The notes: a model not told the origin generated them from the letters alone. 64,000 nt of DNA from Bacteroidota bacterium (GCA_027624855.1 JAQBTQ010000004.1:1-64000), one strand, 5' to 3'; shown: positions 35,423 through 45,134, counted from the first letter of the stretch. Program-made: numbers and translations.

Positions 35423-37822
35423 ATGAAAGAAGCCAATCCCTTGTCTTCAGGAGCCGCGGTCACGCCAGACGTGCAGGATTTTAGAGCGATTTTGCTGAAT
35501 GATTATCGCCTGGCGTGTATCAGTCGTGAAGCTTCTTTGCTAGGCAGAAAGGAGGTACTTGGAGGAAAGGCGAAGTTTGGAATATTCGGAGACGGAAAGG
35601 AATTGGCGCAAATCGCGTTGGCGAAGGTGCTAAAAAATGGCGATTGGAGGTCGGGTTATTACCGCGATCAAACCTTGATGATGGCCAAGGACTTACTGAG
35701 TGTTCGAGAATATTTTGCTGCGCTCTATGCCGACACGGATTTGGAACGAGAACCCTCTTCTGCTGGTCGACAGATGGGAGGACATTTCGCAACGAGATTC
35801 TTGGATGATGAAGGGGGATGGCAAGATCACATGACCCAATTCAATAGTTCGGCTGACATCAGCCCAACTGGTGGCCAAATGCCACGTTTATTGGGATTGG
35901 CCCAAGCATCCAAATTGTATCGTTTGTTGCCGGATGTTGCATCAAAAAAAACGGGCTTTACAAGTGATGGCGGAGAAATTGCGATCGGTACCATTGGCGA
36001 TGCTAGTACATCCGAAGGCTTGTTTTGGGAGACCATGAACGCTGCTGGGGTGTTGCAAGTTCCCATGTTGATGAACGTGTGGGATGACGGTTATGGAATC
36101 AGTGTTCCCAAGGAGTTTCAAACCACAAAGGGCTCAATTTCGGAAGCGCTGAGTGGGATGCAGAAGCGTGAAGATTCCAATGGAATTGTGATCTTCAGAG
36201 TCAAAGGATGGGATTTTCCTCAACTCATAGCGACTTACGAGCAAGCCGTGAATCGTTGTCGGACCGATCAGGTTCCTGTATTGGTTCACGTAGAAGAGGT
36301 CACTCAACCTCAAGGGCACAGCACTTCAGGCTCGCATGAGCGGTATAAGTCGGCCGAACGCATGGCGTGGGCAGCGGAGTACGATTGCATTGAGCAATTT
36401 GGGAAATTTTTGATGCTCGAGGGAGCGGCAACAGAAGATGAGCTCAACGAGATACGAAAGGAGTCCAAGGTTTTTGTTCGAAGCGAACAAAAGGCTGCAT
36501 GGGCCGCCTTCCGTCAACCCATAGATGATGAATTAAAGCGAGCCACTCAGGCCATCTCCAGGGTAGAGGAATATGCTCCGGAAATCAAAGCGCTCAATGA
36601 GGGCTTGTTTCCAGGACGAGCTGAAATTCACGGTGCCATTCGTCAGGTCATCCAGCGAAACAATGGCAAGGATGCCCCGGCTATACAGGAATTGAAATCC
36701 ATCAATGGTGAAATGCTCGAAGCGAATCGGCATCGTTACAGTCATAGTCTTTATAGCGAAGGGAAAGATTCTGCTATGAAGGTTGTTCCAGTAGCTGTTC
36801 GCTACGACGAAGATGAGTGGGTGGATGGAAGGCAAATCCTGCAAAAGAATTTTGAGGTGCTCTTCGAAAAGTTCCCCGAGCTCTTAACATTTGGCGAAGA
36901 CACGGGGAAAATAGGTGGGGTGAACCAGGTCATGGAGGGAATGCAGAAGAAATTTGGTGAACTCCGCGTGTCTGATACGGGAATTCGGGAGTGCACCATT
37001 GCAGGTCAAGGAATTGGTTTGGCCATGCGTGGATGGCGGCCCATCGCCGAAATTCAATACTTGGACTATCTGTTTTACGCGCTTCAAATATTGCGTGATG
37101 ATGCAGCAACGGTCCGGTATCGCTCGGCTGGTGGCCAAAAGGCACCAGTCATTATTCGAACACGTGGACACCGATTGGAAGGGATTTGGCACAGCGGCTC
37201 CCCCATGGGAACCATCGTCAACGCATTGCGTGGAATGTACGTTTGTGTTCCGCGAAACATGACCCAAGCTGCGGGTATGTACAATACATTGTTGCAAGCG
37301 GAAGAGCCGGCATTGGTTATTGAGTGCTTGAATGGCTATCGAATAAAAGAAAAATTGCCTTCGAATCTTGGTGAATATTCAGTCCCTCTGGGCAAGGCCG
37401 AAGTCGTCCGCTCAGGGTCGGATTTGACACTCGTTTCTTATGGGTCAACATTCAATTTGGCGGCCAACGCTGCGGAACGATTGGAGAGCCTGGGAATCGA
37501 CATTGAATTGGTCGACCTCCAAACCTTGCTGCCATTGGATCTAGACGCTGCATGTGCCACTTCTTTGGCCAAGACGAATCGCCTGTTGGTTGTCGATGAA
37601 GATGTTCCTGGAGGAGCAAGTGCATACATCCTCGAAGATATCCTGAACCGCCAAGGGGGATGGCGCCACCTGGATTCGCCACCGAAAACCCTCACTGCCA
37701 AGCCACATTTACCTCCGTATGGATCTGATGGCGACTATTATTCCAAGCCCAGCATTGATGACATTTGCGAGGCCGTGATCGAATTGATTAAGGAATCAGA
37801 GCCCAACCGTTTTCAGGGTTGA
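35423..37822 (+). CDS. Fused alpha-beta 2-oxoacid dehydrogenase E1
   Basis: One 799-residue chain combines both E1 subunits. The alpha-like half (about 1-440) has a thiamine diphosphate site IGDASTSEG followed by NVWDDGYGIS. The beta-like half (about 455-799) has FGEDTGKIGGVNQV and RIRG-like RTRGHRLEGIWHSGSPMG. The site deviates from the textbook GDG-NN pattern, as in the Bacteroidetes fused family. The substrate is probably branched-chain 2-oxoacids or pyruvate. No E2 gene is in the window. Confidence 0.93.
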   Translation: MKEANPLSSGAAVTPDVQDFRAILLNDYRLACISREASLLGRKEVLGGKAKFGIFGDGKELAQIALAKVLKNGDWRSGYYRDQTLMMAKDLLSVREYFAALYADTDLEREPSSAGRQMGGHFATRFLDDEGGWQDHMTQFNSSADISPTGGQMPRLLGLAQASKLYRLLPDVASKKTGFTSDGGEIAIGTIGDASTSEGLFWETMNAAGVLQVPMLMNVWDDGYGISVPKEFQTTKGSISEALSGMQKREDSNGIVIFRVKGWDFPQLIATYEQAVNRCRTDQVPVLVHVEEVTQPQGHSTSGSHERYKSAERMAWAAEYDCIEQFGKFLMLEGAATEDELNEIRKESKVFVRSEQKAAWAAFRQPIDDELKRATQAISRVEEYAPEIKALNEGLFPGRAEIHGAIRQVIQRNNGKDAPAIQELKSINGEMLEANRHRYSHSLYSEGKDSAMKVVPVAVRYDEDEWVDGRQILQKNFEVLFEKFPELLTFGEDTGKIGGVNQVMEGMQKKFGELRVSDTGIRECTIAGQGIGLAMRGWRPIAEIQYLDYLFYALQILRDDAATVRYRSAGGQKAPVIIRTRGHRLEGIWHSGSPMGTIVNALRGMYVCVPRNMTQAAGMYNTLLQAEEPALVIECLNGYRIKEKLPSNLGEYSVPLGKAEVVRSGSDLTLVSYGSTFNLAANAAERLESLGIDIELVDLQTLLPLDLDAACATSLAKTNRLLVVDEDVPGGASAYILEDILNRQGGWRHLDSPPKTLTAKPHLPPYGSDGDYYSKPSIDDICEAVIELIKESEPNRFQG

Positions 37823-37831
37823 ATAGCATCA

Positions 37832-38047
37832 ATGAATAAGCAATCTTTTAAGGTTCGCACGGAGTTCATTGATCTCCTTCAGTTGCTCAAAGCGACAGGT
37901 TATGCTGCAACTGGAGGAGAGGCCAAAATGATGGTGGAGGATGGATTGATTTCCGTCAACAATGAGTTAGAACTAAGGAAACGTCGGAAGCTTCGACCCG
38001 GTGATGAGGTGCAAATTGCTGACGAAATCCTCATCGCTTTAAGCTGA
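37832..38047 (+). CDS. S4-domain RNA-binding protein
   Basis: 71 residues forming one S4 fold: FIDLLQLLKATGYAATGGEAKMMV, then GLISVNNELELRKRRKLRPGDEV. The size matches the YbcJ/RlbA type of small RNA-binding proteins. It follows the E1 gene by 9 bases and is probably on the same mRNA. The RNA target is unknown. Confidence 0.9.
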   Translation: MNKQSFKVRTEFIDLLQLLKATGYAATGGEAKMMVEDGLISVNNELELRKRRKLRPGDEVQIADEILIALS

Positions 38048-38126
38048 ATTGTTCGAAAGAAAAAGTGGCTTGAGGCGATTGATACGGTATTTTTCGTTAA
38101 TTCGATTTCGAATCCATTCAATCGCA

Positions 38127-40973
38127 ATGAAACAGTCGTTCATTCTTTTCTTGTTTACGGTCATATTCGCTGGACTCCATGCACAAGAAATGCTCCGAGG
38201 TAGGGTAATTGATGCTGAAATAGGAGAGCCAATTTTTTCAGCAAATGTCATCATCGAAGGAACGACGACTGGGGTTACTACCGATTTTGACGGGCAGTTT
38301 TTATTGCCTGTGCAATCGTTTCCAGTCCAATTGCAAATCAGTTTTATCGGATACAGCGTGAAGCGAGTTACTGTGCAAAACGCTTCAGATAAATTGACGG
38401 TTCGATTGTCTCCAGATCAAATTCTCATTGATGCTGCCGAGGTCGTTGGTGATCGCATTAGTCAAAAACAGAAGCAAGCACCACTTACGGTTGAATCCAT
38501 GGACGTGATTGCCATTAAGGAAGCGCCGAGTGGATCGTTTTACGAAGGACTGGGAAACCTCAAAGGTGTGGATGTCACTTCGGCCAGTTTGGGATTCAAA
38601 ATCATCAATACGCGAGGGTTTAACTCGACTTCGCCGGTGCGTTCGCTCCAGCTTATTGATGGCGTCGACAACCAAAGTCCAGGATTGAATTTCTCATTGG
38701 GGAATTTCTTGGGAGCGTCCGACTTGGACGTTAAGAGCGTTGACATTGTAGCGGGTGCGAGTTCGGCGTTTTATGGACCAGGTGCGTTCAATGGCGTGGT
38801 ATCAATGGAGACCAAATCTCCATTTCAATTTCCTGGAGTCAATGCGTCCCTTCGAGTTGGTGAGCGAGAATTGAATGAGTTGGCCTTTCGCTATGCCGAT
38901 TTCACAACGGATGAAGATGGCAATGCCGTCTTTGGCTTTAAGGTGAATGCCTTCCGACTGTCAGCTTATGATTGGGAGGCGACCAATTACAATCCGGTGG
39001 ATGGATCCCAAGTGGATCCGAATAACCCCGGTAGATATGACGCAGTTAATATCTATGGTGACGAGTACAAGCCTGTATTCGATTATTCTGGCGATGGGAG
39101 CAGCAATGCAAGAGGGTTAGGGAACTTTTTTAGGACGGGATACAAAGAAGCAGATTTGGTGGATTACAACACCGAGAATATCAAATTCAGTACGGCTTTG
39201 CACTGGCGATTAAATCCTGAGGAAACGTATGAGAGCCCGGAGCTCATCTATGGATTTAATAGCGGTTTTGGAACAACGGTTTATCAGGGAGACAACCGAT
39301 TCAGCTTACGGGATATCGAATTTTATCAGCACAAATTGGAATTGCGTAAACCAGGCAAATGGTTTATTCGTGCCTACAGAACTTCAGAAGACGCCGGGAA
39401 CTCCTACGATCCGTACGCGACGGCATTGAAGTTGCAAGATCAAACCCGATCGGATTATCAGTATTCGAAAGTTTACTATCGGTACTGGGTCGATAGCATC
39501 GTTCCGGGAATCAATGAAACTTGGCCTGATCTCGTACAAATTGGCGTTGACCCAGATTTTGGTTTTCCCATATATGGTTATGAAGATGGGGCTATCCCAG
39601 CATGGTACGATGCTTATGGCGATTCGTTGAGTTATTGGCACTCACAGGTTGAAGCTTGGACCAATGCTGGTTATGCGGGGCTGGGAGATGTGGCACAATA
39701 TCCTCTGGGTTATTGGGCGCCGGGAACGCCGGAATTTGAGGAGAATTTCAATGCGCTGATTTCAGCCAAGAACAACGAGGGAGAGGGTGGAACGCGGTTT
39801 TTTGATCAATCCAGCTTATCTCATCTGCACGGAGAATACGTGTTTGATTTGGAGGGATTTGAAGAGCTCAGGGTCGGGGCCAATTTCCGTCGCTACACTC
39901 CTTGGAGTGATGGCACCATATTCAGCGATACGACAGAAAAGATTGTCAATCAGGAAGTAGGGTTTTACTCGGGAATTAAGCGACGATTTTTGGAGGATCG
40001 ATTGATTGCCACCGCAACAGTGCGGGCCGATAAAAATCAAAACTTTGATTGGGTCTATTCACCTGCAGCATCACTTGTATTCTCTCCACGAGAGCAAGAC
40101 TATTTGAGGATGAGTTTCAGTTCGGCTCTCCGAAATCCAACGTTGGCTGATCAATACCTTTGGTTGGATGTAGGCCCAGCGACGCTTGTAGGAAACTTAG
40201 AAGGGGCCGACAGCTTAATCACGCTAGGGAGTTTCATTGACTTTCGAAATTCAGCAGATGCTGCGAACGGTCAATACGGTTTGAATCGGGATACCCTTGT
40301 GTACTTTAATATTGATCCAATCCGACCGGAAAGGGTAAAAACATTTGAAGTGGGATACCGGACGACACTAGGAGAAAAGGTGTACGTTGATGGTGGATAT
40401 TACTTTAGTGTATATCGAGACTTCATAGGATATAACATTGGATTAGACGCCCTTTTCATCGGCCAAGAACAATCACCAAGAGCGGTGGATGTTTATCGAT
40501 ACGCGGCGAACTCATTGAGCGAAGTTCAAACGCAGGGTGCTTCCATTGGACTGAACTATTACTTGGACAATAACTACATGATTTCTGCGAATTACAGCTG
40601 GAATGAATTGGTTAAAACAGATGTGGATGACCCCATTATTCCAGCTTTTAATACGCCAAAGCACAAATACAATTTAGGCGTGACGGCACGAGACCTTGAA
40701 TTGAATAGTAAGGCGAAGTGGGGCTTCGGTGTGAACTACAAATGGGTTGAAGGATTCAAATTCGAGGGCTCTCCACAATTCACTGGATTTGTACCAACCT
40801 ACGATTTGCTTGATGCGCAGGTCAATGTTGTTGTTGATTCATGGCATACAACTTTCAAATTAGGAGGATCGAATTTGCTTGAAAACATCCACATTGAAGC
40901 TTATGGTGGACCCTATGTGGGACGTATGCTTTACGGAAGCATTATTTACGATTTCAACCACAAGAAAGACTGA
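38127..40973 (+). CDS. TonB-dependent outer-membrane receptor
   Basis: A signal peptide (MKQSFILFLFTVIFAGLHAQ) is followed by a carboxypeptidase-regulatory-like domain (about 21-105, GRVIDAEIGEPIFSANVIIEG). A plug (about 115-240; LIDGVDNQSPG, VDIVAGASSAFYGPGAFNGV) and a 22-strand-like barrel follow. The total is 948 residues from the ATG at 38127; the longer frame starts with TTG inside the S4 gene region and lacks a signal. No SusD gene follows, so a simple TonB-dependent transporter is likely. The substrate is unknown. Confidence 0.94.
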   Translation: MKQSFILFLFTVIFAGLHAQEMLRGRVIDAEIGEPIFSANVIIEGTTTGVTTDFDGQFLLPVQSFPVQLQISFIGYSVKRVTVQNASDKLTVRLSPDQILIDAAEVVGDRISQKQKQAPLTVESMDVIAIKEAPSGSFYEGLGNLKGVDVTSASLGFKIINTRGFNSTSPVRSLQLIDGVDNQSPGLNFSLGNFLGASDLDVKSVDIVAGASSAFYGPGAFNGVVSMETKSPFQFPGVNASLRVGERELNELAFRYADFTTDEDGNAVFGFKVNAFRLSAYDWEATNYNPVDGSQVDPNNPGRYDAVNIYGDEYKPVFDYSGDGSSNARGLGNFFRTGYKEADLVDYNTENIKFSTALHWRLNPEETYESPELIYGFNSGFGTTVYQGDNRFSLRDIEFYQHKLELRKPGKWFIRAYRTSEDAGNSYDPYATALKLQDQTRSDYQYSKVYYRYWVDSIVPGINETWPDLVQIGVDPDFGFPIYGYEDGAIPAWYDAYGDSLSYWHSQVEAWTNAGYAGLGDVAQYPLGYWAPGTPEFEENFNALISAKNNEGEGGTRFFDQSSLSHLHGEYVFDLEGFEELRVGANFRRYTPWSDGTIFSDTTEKIVNQEVGFYSGIKRRFLEDRLIATATVRADKNQNFDWVYSPAASLVFSPREQDYLRMSFSSALRNPTLADQYLWLDVGPATLVGNLEGADSLITLGSFIDFRNSADAANGQYGLNRDTLVYFNIDPIRPERVKTFEVGYRTTLGEKVYVDGGYYFSVYRDFIGYNIGLDALFIGQEQSPRAVDVYRYAANSLSEVQTQGASIGLNYYLDNNYMISANYSWNELVKTDVDDPIIPAFNTPKHKYNLGVTARDLELNSKAKWGFGVNYKWVEGFKFEGSPQFTGFVPTYDLLDAQVNVVVDSWHTTFKLGGSNLLENIHIEAYGGPYVGRMLYGSIIYDFNHKKD

Positions 40974-41021
40974 GGGCAACCGCTTGAATAGCCTTTTAAT
41001 TCGATGATTCTGTCGCTTAAA

Positions 41022-41047
41022 CGAATTTTTTTACTGATAAAATTCGT
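41022..41047. repeat. AT-rich inverted repeat after the TonB receptor gene
   Basis: CGAATTTTT (41022-41030) and AAAAATTCG (41039-41047) are perfect 9-bp arms around an 8-base loop in the 150-base gap. It may end the receptor transcript or act as an operator for the large secreted protein gene; no clear U-run follows. A near-match -7 box TACCTTTC lies just downstream. Confidence 0.4.
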
Positions 41048-41123
41048 GTAAGGGGTACACAATTGAGTTTTTTTTCAGTACCTTTCCCAGGCAAACCAAA
41101 CCTCACCAAGAGAAGACTATCTC

Positions 41124-44100
41124 ATGAAAAAATTATTATTCGGTGCGCTATTTGCGTGCTTGCTTGTGCTCCAAGTGGATGCGCAAACACGTTACCTCGA
41201 CGAGGTTTTCGATGAAGTAACGGTTACGACGGACGTCGTTTATGGTGCAAACATCACGGTGATTCCCGCATTGCAAGGAATGCCTCCAGCAATGGAAGAC
41301 CTTAAATGCGACATTTACGAACCCACCGGAGACACCGAATCGAATCGTCCATTGTTATTGATTTTCCACACAGGAAATTTCTTGCCCCCTTACATCAATG
41401 GTGGTCCATTGGGAACGAAATCCGACAATTGGGAAGTAGAGATGGCCACGCGATATGCCAAGATGGGATACGTGGTGGCTTCGTGCGATTATCGATTGGG
41501 TTGGAATCCTCTGGCTGCGACTCAAGAAGAGCGTACCCTCCAATTGATTCAAGCTGCATACAGAGGCGTCCAAGACAGCCGAACTGCAGTTCGTTTCTTC
41601 AGAAAAACCCAAGCCGAAGACGGAAACCCCTACGGAATCAATCCTGATATGGTAGGTATGATTGGTAATGGCACTGGTGGATACATCACCCTTGCCTCGT
41701 CAACGATTGAGAGCTACAACGACATCATACTTGATGACACAGGTTCACCAATTACGAAGTTTTGGTATAATCCAGGAGACGGTTCTTACATTCCAATGGT
41801 CATCGAAGGAATTCACGGCAATCCCGATGCCACGACGGATACTTATGCCCCTGCTTCGCTTGGTGGATTCCAATTGTGCGCGGCGAACCACGTAGGATAC
41901 GATTCTGATGTGAACTTCCAAATGAACGCTGGTGGTGCATTGGGAGATTTGAATTGGTTAGACGAAGGTGACATCCCGATGGTGAGTTTCCAATGTCCGC
42001 ACGATCCTTTTGCTCCTTATGAAACATCCGTTTTGATTGTTCCAACGACCAATGAGCCAGTTGTGGAGGTTTCTGGTGCTATGGACATTCATGAAGAAAT
42101 CAATGGATACGCCACCAATAACAATGCTGTATTCGCAGATGCCGGATTGCCAGATGGCGGTTCTCCTGCGAATTTGGGATATGACGGATTGTTCCCTGTC
42201 TTGAATAGTTATGTTGACGGAATGCCAACTGAGCCATATGATAGCTCGCCATGGCAGTGGTTCGACACCGCGCCTGTGCAGGCGTACGACGATGCTAACG
42301 GCACGAATATTCTCGCCACTCAGTTGACCTTGAATCCCACGATGGGCGAGGCTGAGGCAATGGAATGGATCGGAACGATGGTGGATTACAACACCCCACG
42401 TATGGCGTTGGCCCTAGGTGCAGTGACGGAAACGACCATCGCAGGAGGTGTTCGTTACATCGATGAAATTTTTGACGAAGTGGAAGTCGCTTCGGGTGTG
42501 GTTTACGGTGAAAACATCACCGTTATCCCAGCGCTCCAAGGCATGCCTCCAGCGCCAGAAAACCTGTTGATGGACGTCTACACGCCTGCTGGCGATACGG
42601 AGACAGATCGTCCCGTAATCCTATACTTCCACACGGGTAACTTCTTGCCACAATACTTGAACGGCTCAGCCGTGGGTACACGCTCAGATAGCTCAGCCGT
42701 TGAGATTTGCTCGCGTTTTGCCCGAATGGGATATGTGGTTGCATCTTGCGATTACCGATTGGGGTGGAATCCACTTGCTGCGACGCAAGCTGAGCGGACG
42801 CTCCAGTTGATTCAAGCGGCATACCGTGGTGTACAGGACAGCCGAACAGCAGTTCGTTATTTCCGTAAGTCCATCGCTGAAGACGGCAACCCTTGGGGAG
42901 CTAACGGCGATAAAATTGCCATGTTCGGTGAAGGAACGGGTGGATACATCACGTTGGCATCGTCCACGATTTCTAGTTATAACGATATCATCGTAGATGA
43001 CTTGGGTAACCCGATTACAAAATTCTGGTACGATCCAGGAGACGGTTCATTCATCCCCATGGTTATTGAGGGAATTCACGGTGACGTGAATGCGACGACC
43101 GATACCTATGCTCCAGCCTCCATTGGAGGGTTCCAATTGTGCATGGCCAACCACGTTGGGTACTCAAGCGATTTCAATTTCCAAATGAACTTGGGAGGAG
43201 CATTGGGTGACTTGAACTGGTTGGATGAAGGCGATATGCCAATGGTCAGCTTCCATGCTCCTCACGATCAGTTTGCACCGTACACCACTGGTGTATTGAT
43301 TGTGCCTACGACAAATGAGCCGGTTGTTGAGGTGTCAGGTGCGTATGATATCCATGACGAAATCAATGGATACACTACCAACAACAATGCGCCTTTTGCT
43401 GAGATTGGTTTGGCCGATCCAGCTGCTGATTTCGGTAACATGGGCTGGGACGGTCTGTATCCAGTGCTTAACAATTATGTAGATGGCACTCCAACGGAGC
43501 CTTACGATGGTTCACCATGGCAATGGTGGGATGTTGCGATTACGCAGGCGGTTGACGCAGCCAATGGCACCAATATCGCCGCGACACAACTCACTTTGAA
43601 CCCAACAATGGGTCCTGAAGAGGCCATGTATTGGATTGATCAAATTCAAGATTACACTGCGCCACGATTGGCAGCAAGCCTCGAGGTCGTAGCCCTCGGC
43701 CCTGGTTGCAATGATGAAACTGCTTGTAACTACAACGCTCTAGCAACATCAGATGACGGAAGCTGCATTTATGCGGAGGAAGGCTTTGATTGTGATGGTA
43801 ATTCATTGGTCGTTTATGGATGCACCAGCCCTATTGCTTGTAACTACGACGGTTCTGCAACAGACGATGATGGAAGCTGTGATTTTAACGAATCTACTAC
43901 CATCGTAACCGGAGCCGAAATGGTTTGGTTGGTCGGTGTTACATTGACAGGAACCGATAATGAAGTATATGCTGCTGATTGTGAAGCAGGCGGAGGAGTA
44001 AATCCAAACGTTGCTTTGAACGGGGTGTTCTTGGGTGATGGAACCGCTGGACCAATGCAATTCTCGAACATCACTGATCAAACAGGAGGATTGTTGGCTG

Positions 44101-45080
44101 ATTTGGTGATGCTTGCGGGAATGGCTCAAATTTCATTCTGTGGAGACTTGATTCGATTTGTGGATCCAATCACTGGAGGCACGGTTGTTTTGAGTGAATC
44201 AGATGGCATTTGGCAATCGGCTGTTCCAATCATTGGACCTAGCTACTTGTGGGCAGCGCCGATAACTTCATTCAACCTCGGTTGCGGTAATCCAATGGCT
44301 TGTGGCTTTACAGATTTCTGTGATTTGAGTGTAGCTTGTGATTACTCCGATACGGATGGTGATTCGATTTTGGATTGCCAAGAAGTTGTAGGCTGTCAAG
44401 ATCCAAGTGCAGACAATTACAACGCTGCTGCAACTGACGCAGGAAGCTGCAATTACAATGGATGCATGGATTCTTCTGCTCAGAACTACGAACCTGGAGC
44501 CAACGTTGATGATGGTAGCTGCGCGTATTTGGTTTCTTTCCGAATCAACATGTCGAATGAAACCGTTTCATCTGCAGGCGTGCACATCGCTGGTAGCTTC
44601 CAAGCATGGGACCCTGCTGCTACAGCTGTACCTTATGTAGGATATGGTGTGTATGAGGTTGTGATTCAATTACAGCAAGGAACCTATGAATACAAATTCA
44701 TTAATGGTGATGCGTGGGGAATGGATGAAAGTGTTGGAGAATGCGGAAACGGCGGAAACCGTGTGATCACCGTTTCAGGCAACACAACAACGAGCGGAGC
44801 GTGTTTCAATAGCTGTGATCAATGCCCAGGTTGCACTGATCCTGGCTATGCAGAATACAATCCATTCAGCGCAAGTGATGCCAGCTACTGCTTGAATCCT
44901 TTGGCAGTAGGATGTACCTACGCTGACGCTGATAACTACAATCCTGCCGCAAACTCGGATGATGGGTCATGCGTGTTTAGTGGGAATGGATCTTGTCCAG
45001 GTGATTTGAATGGCGACAATTCTGTTGGTACTCCCGATTTGTTGACATTCCTATCCAACTTTGGTACTTCGTGCGAATAA
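41124..45080 (+). CDS. Large secreted protein: two serine-less alpha/beta-hydrolase domains, DDGSC repeats, dockerin-like tail
   Basis: 1318 residues with a signal peptide ending at about Ala20. Residues 23-429 and 444-850 are two alpha/beta-hydrolase-like copies at an offset of exactly 421. Each has HTGNF (oxyanion region), CDYRLGWNPLAATQ and a nucleophile elbow GNGTGG (181-186) or GEGTGG (602-607), with Gly in place of the catalytic Ser. Next come Cys-rich repeats of the form GCx-(A)-x-NYNxxAxxDDGSC (from about 861, 899, 1090, 1113 and 1263). A starch/glycogen-binding-like fold lies at about 1138-1220 (VHIAGSFQAWDP, YEYKFINGD). The tail is CPGDLNGDNSVGTPDLLTFL. It is probably surface-attached or released. 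Function unknown; binding rather than hydrolysis is suspected. Confidence 0.85.
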   Translation: MKKLLFGALFACLLVLQVDAQTRYLDEVFDEVTVTTDVVYGANITVIPALQGMPPAMEDLKCDIYEPTGDTESNRPLLLIFHTGNFLPPYINGGPLGTKSDNWEVEMATRYAKMGYVVASCDYRLGWNPLAATQEERTLQLIQAAYRGVQDSRTAVRFFRKTQAEDGNPYGINPDMVGMIGNGTGGYITLASSTIESYNDIILDDTGSPITKFWYNPGDGSYIPMVIEGIHGNPDATTDTYAPASLGGFQLCAANHVGYDSDVNFQMNAGGALGDLNWLDEGDIPMVSFQCPHDPFAPYETSVLIVPTTNEPVVEVSGAMDIHEEINGYATNNNAVFADAGLPDGGSPANLGYDGLFPVLNSYVDGMPTEPYDSSPWQWFDTAPVQAYDDANGTNILATQLTLNPTMGEAEAMEWIGTMVDYNTPRMALALGAVTETTIAGGVRYIDEIFDEVEVASGVVYGENITVIPALQGMPPAPENLLMDVYTPAGDTETDRPVILYFHTGNFLPQYLNGSAVGTRSDSSAVEICSRFARMGYVVASCDYRLGWNPLAATQAERTLQLIQAAYRGVQDSRTAVRYFRKSIAEDGNPWGANGDKIAMFGEGTGGYITLASSTISSYNDIIVDDLGNPITKFWYDPGDGSFIPMVIEGIHGDVNATTDTYAPASIGGFQLCMANHVGYSSDFNFQMNLGGALGDLNWLDEGDMPMVSFHAPHDQFAPYTTGVLIVPTTNEPVVEVSGAYDIHDEINGYTTNNNAPFAEIGLADPAADFGNMGWDGLYPVLNNYVDGTPTEPYDGSPWQWWDVAITQAVDAANGTNIAATQLTLNPTMGPEEAMYWIDQIQDYTAPRLAASLEVVALGPGCNDETACNYNALATSDDGSCIYAEEGFDCDGNSLVVYGCTSPIACNYDGSATDDDGSCDFNESTTIVTGAEMVWLVGVTLTGTDNEVYAADCEAGGGVNPNVALNGVFLGDGTAGPMQFSNITDQTGGLLADLVMLAGMAQISFCGDLIRFVDPITGGTVVLSESDGIWQSAVPIIGPSYLWAAPITSFNLGCGNPMACGFTDFCDLSVACDYSDTDGDSILDCQEVVGCQDPSADNYNAAATDAGSCNYNGCMDSSAQNYEPGANVDDGSCAYLVSFRINMSNETVSSAGVHIAGSFQAWDPAATAVPYVGYGVYEVVIQLQQGTYEYKFINGDAWGMDESVGECGNGGNRVITVSGNTTTSGACFNSCDQCPGCTDPGYAEYNPFSASDASYCLNPLAVGCTYADADNYNPAANSDDGSCVFSGNGSCPGDLNGDNSVGTPDLLTFLSNFGTSCE
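41190..43673 (+). repeat. Tandem duplication of a 421-codon domain inside one gene
   Basis: Two copies of about 407 codons start at 41190 and 42453 (offset 1263 bases) and end near 42410 and 43673. Protein identity is high by eye, while many third codon positions differ. The duplication is therefore old and both copies have been held by selection. An assembly artefact is unlikely. Confidence 0.9.
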
Positions 45081-45107
45081 TGGCACGTCGCATAAGAACA
45101 TTGAAAG

Positions 45108-45134
45108 AAAGGGGGGCGCTGCCCCCCTTTTTTT
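45108..45134 (+). terminator. Terminator after the large secreted protein gene
   Basis: AAAGGGGGGC and GCCCCCCTTT form a 10-bp stem with a 3-base loop (gct), followed by a run of Ts. It is strong and Rho-independent, 28 bases after the stop codon. Confidence 0.93.

Noticed and set aside
41190-43673. Assembly duplication artefact
   Set aside because: The copies differ at many synonymous positions, so they are not a copied contig segment.
43700-45080. CRISPR-like or satellite repeats
   Set aside because: The repetition is at protein level (DDGSC units) within one open frame; DNA copies are not regular.
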